Assembly: GCA_030613285.1 (NCBI GenBank)
Contig: JAUWME010000021.1
Span: forward strand, 1-12,471
Direction of reading: 5' to 3'
Length of the DNA: 12,471 bases
DNA from: Candidatus Zymogenus sp.
GTDB lineage: Bacteria; Desulfobacterota; Zymogenia; Zymogenales; Zymogenaceae
The notes under the pieces were generated by a model. That model made no database searches. It had not been told where the DNA came from and saw only the letters and a program-made list of their open reading frames with translations. Below are positions 8,462 through 12,471 of this stretch, in pieces. The position numbers and the translations under genes are program-made. Each line of letters starts with the position of its first letter. The first letter of the stretch is position 1.

Positions 8462-8495
8462 ACCCCCAATCTATTTTCTAAAAAATGTTGGGGGG
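8462..8495 (-). other. Stem-loop directly after the histidine kinase stop codon
   Basis: CCCCCCAA and TTGGGGGT arms (minus strand) form a 7-8 bp G:C-rich stem around an AT-rich loop whose own TTTT and AAAA runs can pair. It begins next to the kinase stop codon (8496-8498). No U-tract follows in the minus direction, so it is a weak candidate terminator or an mRNA 3'-end stabiliser. Confidence 0.45.
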
Positions 8496-10820
8496 CTATA
8501 TTGGGAAGATGATTTCAAAAGAGGTATTACCCGGTTCAGACTTTACGTTGTAAGTTACCCCGTATGGTTTTAAAAGAAAATCAACAGTATAAAGTCCCAA
8601 CCCTGTTCCCGAATCACCGCCATAGCCGCTATCATCACTATTGTCGCTACCACTCTTTGTAGTAAAGAAAGGCTCAAAAATATTTGGAATATCCTCTTTA
8701 TCAATACCGATACCCGTATCGTGAATAATCACAACAATATTATTTTTTACAACCGCAGTTTTAATAGTGAGCTTTTTCAACGCTGTCTCCCTCATCCCGT
8801 CCACGGCATTCAGGACAATATTCACAAGACTTTGTGAGATGTCCGAATAGACACCTTTAATAGTCGGGAGGTTTTTGTCGAGGATTAACACCTTCTCAAT
8901 CTTATGTTTGAAGAAGAGATCTGCTTCCAGAAAATGGATTTCCTCTGTCAAAATCTGGTTTATATCAAGATCTTCCGGTTCCCTTTTCCCCTCATTTCTG
9001 ACCTTTGCCATAAGGTTTTTGACCTGATCCGAGAGTCTCTTGGAGAGGTTATATAACTCTTCTGTATCTTTAAGCAACTCCTGTCTCTTTTTGCTGATGT
9101 CACCCCTCTTCTTTTTTCCCTTCAGGGTAAATTCCTCCTCAAGGTCTTCGGAGTTGACCTTGAGCAGCATCACGAGGGCCTGAAGGGGATTGTTGAGATT
9201 ATGGAAAAGTCCCTCAGTCATTATCCCAATCTGGGAGTGTTTGGCTCTTTCCATGAGCTCGTGCTTGAGAGTTTCACTTTCCGATTCAAGGATGTGAATA
9301 TCGGTGACATCTTTAAGGTGAGCAAGAAAAAGTGGTCCTACATCCCCGCTTTCTTTTCTGTTCTTATCATCCGAAAGCGTAAAGACAACAATCTCAAGAT
9401 ATTTTTTGTTTCCATCAACTCCAACAATCTCAATCTTTTTAGGCTGTCCCGATGTGTCTTTGACAAATGTATCGTAAATAGACCCCTTTGCATCCCTCCT
9501 TTTAGGGAAGGAAATAAACTCATCAAGGTTTTTCCCTAAAAGTTTTTCCGACTTTTTTGCTACAAGTTTCTCCATAGCCCGGTTTGCAAATTTGATTATC
9601 CCGCGATTGTCGAAAATCACCCAGCTATCTCCGGAACCTTCCACCACCATCCTGTACTTTTCTTCTGACTCCTTTAGCTTACGACTCCTCTCCCTCACAA
9701 GATTTTCAAGCTCCTTGTTGTAATTTTCAATAAAAACCCTTGAGTCTTTTAGTTCTGTGGCCATGTAGTTGAAGGAATCTGTTAGCACGCGTATTTCGTC
9801 GTTGGAGGTCGGGTGGATTTCATCAACAAATTCTCCCTTTTCAATAAGCTCCGTTGCTCTGGTTAGCTTTCTTATGGGTCGGGAGATGGCATCTGAGAGG
9901 ATGAATGATACTAAAGATGTGGCAATGAGGATAATGATCATTGCATAGGGAAGACCCTTACGTATCTCATCAGCAATCAAGTAGGCTTCATTCTCCTCAT
10001 AGAAAACCACCACCCGAAGCCCCTCTGGGCCAATATTCTTTAAACCCGGAACCAGTGTTCCAAAAACAATATATTTTTTATCGTCGTCATCCGTATAGTG
10101 AATTATCCCCTTTCCCACAGTCATTATCTTCTCAATGCTTTTGCCTGTAAGTTTTGTAAAGAGGACATCAGTTCCCACACCGGCAACCCTTCTCCCCTCA
10201 TTGTCCAGGACAATGGCGCGCCCCGTCTTTCCAATACGCGTTACAATTGTCATTTCCCAAAGTTCTTCCAGATTGAAGACGCCCACAAGTACTTCAGTGG
10301 TTTTGTCCATTTCTGCGGGAAGTGGGATATACGGCGCAATTGGCACAGACACTATGAAAGCTGGGCCTGAAAACATTGAGGACGCAAACGGTAGGGAAAT
10401 TTCTGGGGAGTCTCGAAAAAAACTTTTTACATCTATTTTGTCAGTGGGAAATTTGTAAGTGCCACCCTTGGCTATAACTCCCTCTTCACTGAGAATGAAA
10501 AGAGCCATTAAGTCGGGGGAGTAATTTGTCATCTTTTTTAGCTCCCGCTCTTTCTCGACTCTTGTTGCTTTTGTGTCTCTGATAATAGGGCTTTTTTCGA
10601 GAAGCCTCACCGTATGGTAGGAGTTGTTGATCAATCTGGTAATATCGCCACTCAACCCAGACCCAACCTCGATCAATCGATTATCTGCCTCTATGGCCAC
10701 AACTCGATTGATTTCATAATATGTATAAACTGAGACGAAAATGATGGGGATGAGCCCAACGTAGGTGAAAAGTAGAAAAAGCTTTAGAGATATCCTTATC
10801 TTTCGCTTTTTTCTATTCAT
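8496..10820 (-). CDS. Membrane sensor histidine kinase: Cache-like periplasmic region, HAMP, PAS, kinase core
   Basis: 774-residue sensor kinase that should autophosphorylate on His in response to an extracytoplasmic ligand. Order: membrane helix (12-32), long periplasmic region (about 33-288) of the size and pattern of a double Cache domain, second helix (about 290-309), HAMP (310-362), coiled coil to about 392, PAS (about 392-505), dimerisation helix with phospho-acceptor H540 in GLFHNLNNPL, then the ATPase domain. The ATPase has N-box N667/N671, DTGIGI (701-706), FEPFFTTK (715-722) and GTGLGLY (738-744). HNLNNPL belongs to the group of kinases with an HxxNNPL box, such as NtrB/ZraS-like proteins. 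Two hydrophilic insertions are visible, at about 560-575 and 723-737. No response regulator or receiver domain is present, so the partner lies elsewhere. The ATG at 10820 lacks a clear Shine-Dalgarno, but no other usable start exists between an in-frame stop and the first helix. Confidence 0.93.
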   Translation of the reverse strand: MNRKKRKIRISLKLFLLFTYVGLIPIIFVSVYTYYEINRVVAIEADNRLIEVGSGLSGDITRLINNSYHTVRLLEKSPIIRDTKATRVEKERELKKMTNYSPDLMALFILSEEGVIAKGGTYKFPTDKIDVKSFFRDSPEISLPFASSMFSGPAFIVSVPIAPYIPLPAEMDKTTEVLVGVFNLEELWEMTIVTRIGKTGRAIVLDNEGRRVAGVGTDVLFTKLTGKSIEKIMTVGKGIIHYTDDDDKKYIVFGTLVPGLKNIGPEGLRVVVFYEENEAYLIADEIRKGLPYAMIIILIATSLVSFILSDAISRPIRKLTRATELIEKGEFVDEIHPTSNDEIRVLTDSFNYMATELKDSRVFIENYNKELENLVRERSRKLKESEEKYRMVVEGSGDSWVIFDNRGIIKFANRAMEKLVAKKSEKLLGKNLDEFISFPKRRDAKGSIYDTFVKDTSGQPKKIEIVGVDGNKKYLEIVVFTLSDDKNRKESGDVGPLFLAHLKDVTDIHILESESETLKHELMERAKHSQIGIMTEGLFHNLNNPLQALVMLLKVNSEDLEEEFTLKGKKKRGDISKKRQELLKDTEELYNLSKRLSDQVKNLMAKVRNEGKREPEDLDINQILTEEIHFLEADLFFKHKIEKVLILDKNLPTIKGVYSDISQSLVNIVLNAVDGMRETALKKLTIKTAVVKNNIVVIIHDTGIGIDKEDIPNIFEPFFTTKSGSDNSDDSGYGGDSGTGLGLYTVDFLLKPYGVTYNVKSEPGNTSFEIIFPI

Positions 10821-10841
10821 CTGTTCGGCCGGATATAGTTT

Positions 10842-10870
10842 ATTAAATATGCGCCGTCGGTTAAGTTCAA
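10842..10870 (-). promoter_or_regulatory. Candidate promoter of the histidine kinase gene
   Basis: Minus strand: -35 TTGAAC (10865-10870), 17-bp spacer, -10 TTTAAT (10842-10847). Transcription would start near 10835, leaving a leader of only about 15 nt, consistent with the missing Shine-Dalgarno. Two mismatches in the -35 and one in the -10 make it plausible, not certain. One arm of an inverted repeat covers the -35 box. Confidence 0.45.
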
Positions 10871-10943
10871 TTGATCATTGCGCTGCTCTTGAAATAAGCT
10901 GTGGCAACAACAAAAAAAAGACGTACAATTAAGATGATCAATT
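10869..10943. repeat. Inverted repeat with TGATCA cores before the histidine kinase
   Basis: AATTGATCAT (10869-10878) and its exact reverse complement ATGATCAATT (10934-10943) are separated by 55 bp that include a run of eight A on the plus strand. Each arm contains the self-complementary TGATCA. The left arm touches the candidate -35 box of the kinase gene. It could be a pair of protein-binding sites or a long-looped RNA stem. The remainder of the 185-bp gap shows no supported gene. Confidence 0.5.
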
Positions 10944-11005
10944 AAAACTAACACCTTACAGGACAGGAACAGGAATATTGAGAGGGAGGGGTTATCCAAA
11001 CGTTA

Positions 11006-11728
11006 CTATTTTAGAATTGTCACAAGGAGCGCTGTACCCCCAAGTAGAGTTGCTATCACCAATCCTGTAATCAATACCCAGACCCTGTTAAATATCAAAA
11101 AGAGTCGGCGATTTTGTTCGTGCACCTCGTGTTGGAGCATGGTCAAAAGACCCAGCAGGTGCATTGAGTTCTGGGAGAGGTCAGACTCCATTTTTGTAAT
11201 CTTTAACCCAACAGTATCCTCCAACCCTTTTATCTCACTCGTTTTTTTATCATCAAGGTGTTTTAACGCCGTCTCGAATTTATTACTATCCTGCACCCTG
11301 ATTATATCCATCCACTCTTTTAAAAACAACTTCAAGTTGTCATCGCTCATAACTTCCCCCTTAACTTCTCTTACAATCCTCTCTCCCTCATCCTTTACTA
11401 CTTCACCAATATATTTGTTTTCAATTACCTTAGGCTCAACTTTTACAGCTTCTCTGCTGCTGGGAACAGAACTCTTTGGCGATACCTTGATTATATCAGC
11501 AACTTCATCTGTGTGTTGTTGATACCGCTCTACAAACTTTTCGGAAACGTCCGTAAGCTGGTTGTGGTCGAGGCTCTTTAGGTATTCTTCAACTACCTCG
11601 TAAAGGGTGGAAATGTTTTCGCTCTCCCCATCATCGCCGAGGGCTTCAAACCCATCGATCGCATCCTGGACTTCTTTCTCTTTTCCCTCTCTCATTTGCG
11701 CAATCCATTTTTTCACGGGCCATTTCAT
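11006..11728 (-). CDS. Unknown protein with coiled coil and C-terminal membrane anchor
   Basis: 240-residue protein of no family I recognise. It has no signal peptide; the N-terminal part is charged and helical (about 1-80), followed by a Ser/Pro/Val/Lys linker (about 81-105), a second helical region (106-150), a predicted coiled coil (about 150-210) and one hydrophobic segment (about 213-238) ending two residues from the C-terminus. This is a tail-anchored layout: bulk in the cytoplasm, fixed to the inner membrane. The ATG at 11728 is chosen over a TTG at 11770 because AAAGGA lies ten bases upstream and no such site precedes the TTG. It has its own promoter and a structured leader, and lies 185 bp upstream of the histidine kinase in the same direction. 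Any partnership with that kinase rests on position only. Confidence 0.85.
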   Translation of the reverse strand: MKWPVKKWIAQMREGKEKEVQDAIDGFEALGDDGESENISTLYEVVEEYLKSLDHNQLTDVSEKFVERYQQHTDEVADIIKVSPKSSVPSSREAVKVEPKVIENKYIGEVVKDEGERIVREVKGEVMSDDNLKLFLKEWMDIIRVQDSNKFETALKHLDDKKTSEIKGLEDTVGLKITKMESDLSQNSMHLLGLLTMLQHEVHEQNRRLFLIFNRVWVLITGLVIATLLGGTALLVTILK

Positions 11729-11772
11729 AATAATCAAATCCTTTAAAACCCAACTTCTACAAAAGTTCAACA

Positions 11773-11801
11773 GAACATCTATAGAGGAGGTCTATTTGTT
11801 C
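11773..11801 (-). promoter_or_regulatory. Leader stem-loop showing an ACCUCCU-type loop, upstream of the tail-anchored gene
   Basis: In the minus-strand transcript, GAACA and UGUUC form an outer 5-bp stem, AUAGA and UCUAU an inner 5-bp stem with a small internal loop between them, and CCUCC forms the apical loop. It lies about 45 nt before the start codon and inside the predicted 5' leader. CCUCC is the anti-Shine-Dalgarno core of 16S rRNA, so the loop could mask purine-rich sites. That role is inference. Confidence 0.45.
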
Positions 11802-11823
11802 AGCGCCATTTTATAATGAATAA

Positions 11824-11852
11824 ATGCTATCACCTCTTCGGTTTGAGGTCAA
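11824..11852 (-). promoter_or_regulatory. Predicted sigma70-type promoter of the tail-anchored gene
   Basis: Minus strand: -35 TTGACC (11847-11852), 17-bp spacer, -10 TAGCAT (11824-11829). A start near 11817 gives a leader of about 90 nt that contains the CCUCC-loop hairpin. An 11-bp palindrome CAATA-A-TATTG (11854-11864) lies just upstream of the -35 and could be an operator. Confidence 0.6.
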
Positions 11853-11904
11853 GCAATAATATTGTTAGATATGTTGTTGTTCAATAGTCATCCAAAAGGA
11901 AAAT

Positions 11905-11922
11905 GCCCGTAAAACATCGGGC
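11905..11922. promoter_or_regulatory. Short G:C hairpin between the divergent promoters
   Basis: GCCCG (11905-11909) and CGGGC (11918-11922) flank an 8-base A-rich loop; an extra G:U and A:T pair extend it to 11903-11924. It sits 4 bp upstream of the plus-strand -35 box. In the minus direction a T-rich stretch follows, so it could stop antisense transcripts. As DNA it could be an operator. Confidence 0.4.
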
Positions 11923-11926
11923 GTCA

Positions 11927-11955
11927 TTGACTTTTGGCCAATTAAATGATATATA
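11927..11955 (+). promoter_or_regulatory. Predicted sigma70-type promoter of the plus-strand gene
   Basis: -35 TTGACT (11927-11932), 17-bp spacer, -10 TATATA (11950-11955). Transcription would start near 11962, about 47 nt before the ATG at 12009. It is divergent from the promoter of the tail-anchored gene; the two -35 boxes are about 75 bp apart. Confidence 0.7.
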
Positions 11956-12008
11956 AATCCCAACCAGACATAGCCGAACAAATTGTGATAGTAAAGGTGG
12001 ATGCCAAT

Positions 12009-12471
12009 ATGAAACCCCCAAGAAAACTCACCGTAACGCCACTTATCGTAGTCTTTTGGGACGAACCGATGTGGCAGGGGGAAACGAAACTCTTTACAGA
12101 CAGGGTCGATGATCTTGAGGCTGCTTTTGGTGATTTTGTCCCATGCTCGATGACAATCTACGCCGGGCCGGACTACACCATGAGCGAAGACAAGACCTCC
12201 CCGGCCTACTGGCAGGCAAGATTTTTTACCGTGAAGGGGTGTAAATACAGCGGGGTCAGGGTCTTAGATGAGGGGGATACCGAAGGGGCAGAGGTTATCC
12301 TCCCGCCGTTGGGGCCGGGTTTTTATCAAGACTGTATGTTTCCAGAGGGCCTAAACTGGACAGAGGAGATTGATGGAAGGATGGTGTTTACAAAGATCAA
12401 GTCGATTCGCTTTGTGGAGCACAAGTTTTCCATTTTCAATGATTATCTCCCTCCCCAACTCAGAAATAAAG
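12009..12471 (+). CDS. Unknown protein, N-terminal 154 residues (cut by window edge)
   Basis: Open frame of 154 codons that runs off the right edge with no stop. The ATG at 12009 has AAAGGTGG about nine bases upstream and a good promoter 55-80 bp upstream, so this is a real gene start; an ATG at 12001 leads to a stop after three codons. The protein starts MKPPRKLTVTPLIVVFWDEP, with no signal peptide and no clear membrane helix. It is acidic and rich in aromatic residues (for example FWDEPMW at 16-22 and AYWQARFF around 67-74), suggesting a compact alpha/beta fold. Three Cys are spread out and do not form a metal motif. I recognise no family. It is the only plus-strand gene. Confidence 0.75.
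   Translation, partial: MKPPRKLTVTPLIVVFWDEPMWQGETKLFTDRVDDLEAAFGDFVPCSMTIYAGPDYTMSEDKTSPAYWQARFFTVKGCKYSGVRVLDEGDTEGAEVILPPLGPGFYQDCMFPEGLNWTEEIDGRMVFTKIKSIRFVEHKFSIFNDYLPPQLRNK

Noticed and set aside
8222..8495. CRISPR array, suggested by the regular pair of repeats
   Set aside because: Only two units, 66-67 bp long with a 7-bp gap, palindromic throughout; size and spacing do not fit CRISPR.
10817..10999. 60-codon minus-strand frame ending in an ATGA overlap with the histidine kinase start
   Set aside because: It starts with TTG, has no ribosome-binding site, and its odd Cys/Phe-rich stretch comes from low-complexity T-rich DNA. The overlap is probably chance.
12001..12012. ATG at 12001 as the start of the plus-strand gene
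   Set aside because: It reads ATG CCA ATA TGA and stops at once; the ATG at 12009 opens the long frame.

Overview
The window is a run of protein genes from a Gram-negative (diderm) bacterium with moderately AT-rich DNA. Evidence for a diderm is the lipoprotein-maturation pair lspA-lgt behind a bacterial ileS without a T-box leader, and a predicted lipoprotein whose residue after the lipid Cys (Ser) suits outer-membrane sorting. The ileS-lspA-lgt order and the membrane-bound class III cyclase are common in deltaproteobacteria and relatives, but the sequence alone does not fix the taxon. Every complete gene is on the minus strand. Only the truncated gene at the right edge is on the plus strand.

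Read in the minus direction (right to left): (1) a short protein of unknown family with a C-terminal membrane anchor (11006-11728), with its own promoter and a leader hairpin; (2) a large membrane histidine kinase with a Cache-like periplasmic region, HAMP, PAS and kinase core (8496-10820), with no response regulator in the window; (3) a 274-bp gap with two tandem copies of a 66-67 bp palindromic repeat; (4) a membrane adenylate cyclase (6764-8221) that overlaps by 8 bp a proline-rich lipoprotein gene (5938-6771), an arrangement that suggests translational coupling; (5) a Na/phosphate cotransporter with a C-terminal PhoU-like domain (4027-5712); (6) a 369-bp gap containing the ileS promoter; (7) the operon ileS (862-3657), lspA (335-862), lgt (1-327, cut by the window edge).

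The right end is a divergent promoter region (about 11729-12008): one sigma70-like promoter drives the tail-anchored gene leftward, another drives an unrecognised acidic protein rightward.

Three layers stand out. The ileS-lspA-lgt operon is housekeeping (isoleucine charging and lipoprotein maturation). The middle is signalling and transport: two envelope sensors, one using phosphotransfer and one cAMP, plus phosphate transport. The least explained parts are the cyclase-lipoprotein pair, the tail-anchored protein with its structured leader, the palindromic repeats and the unknown plus-strand gene. I saw no tRNA, rRNA, CRISPR array, transposase, integrase or phage gene.
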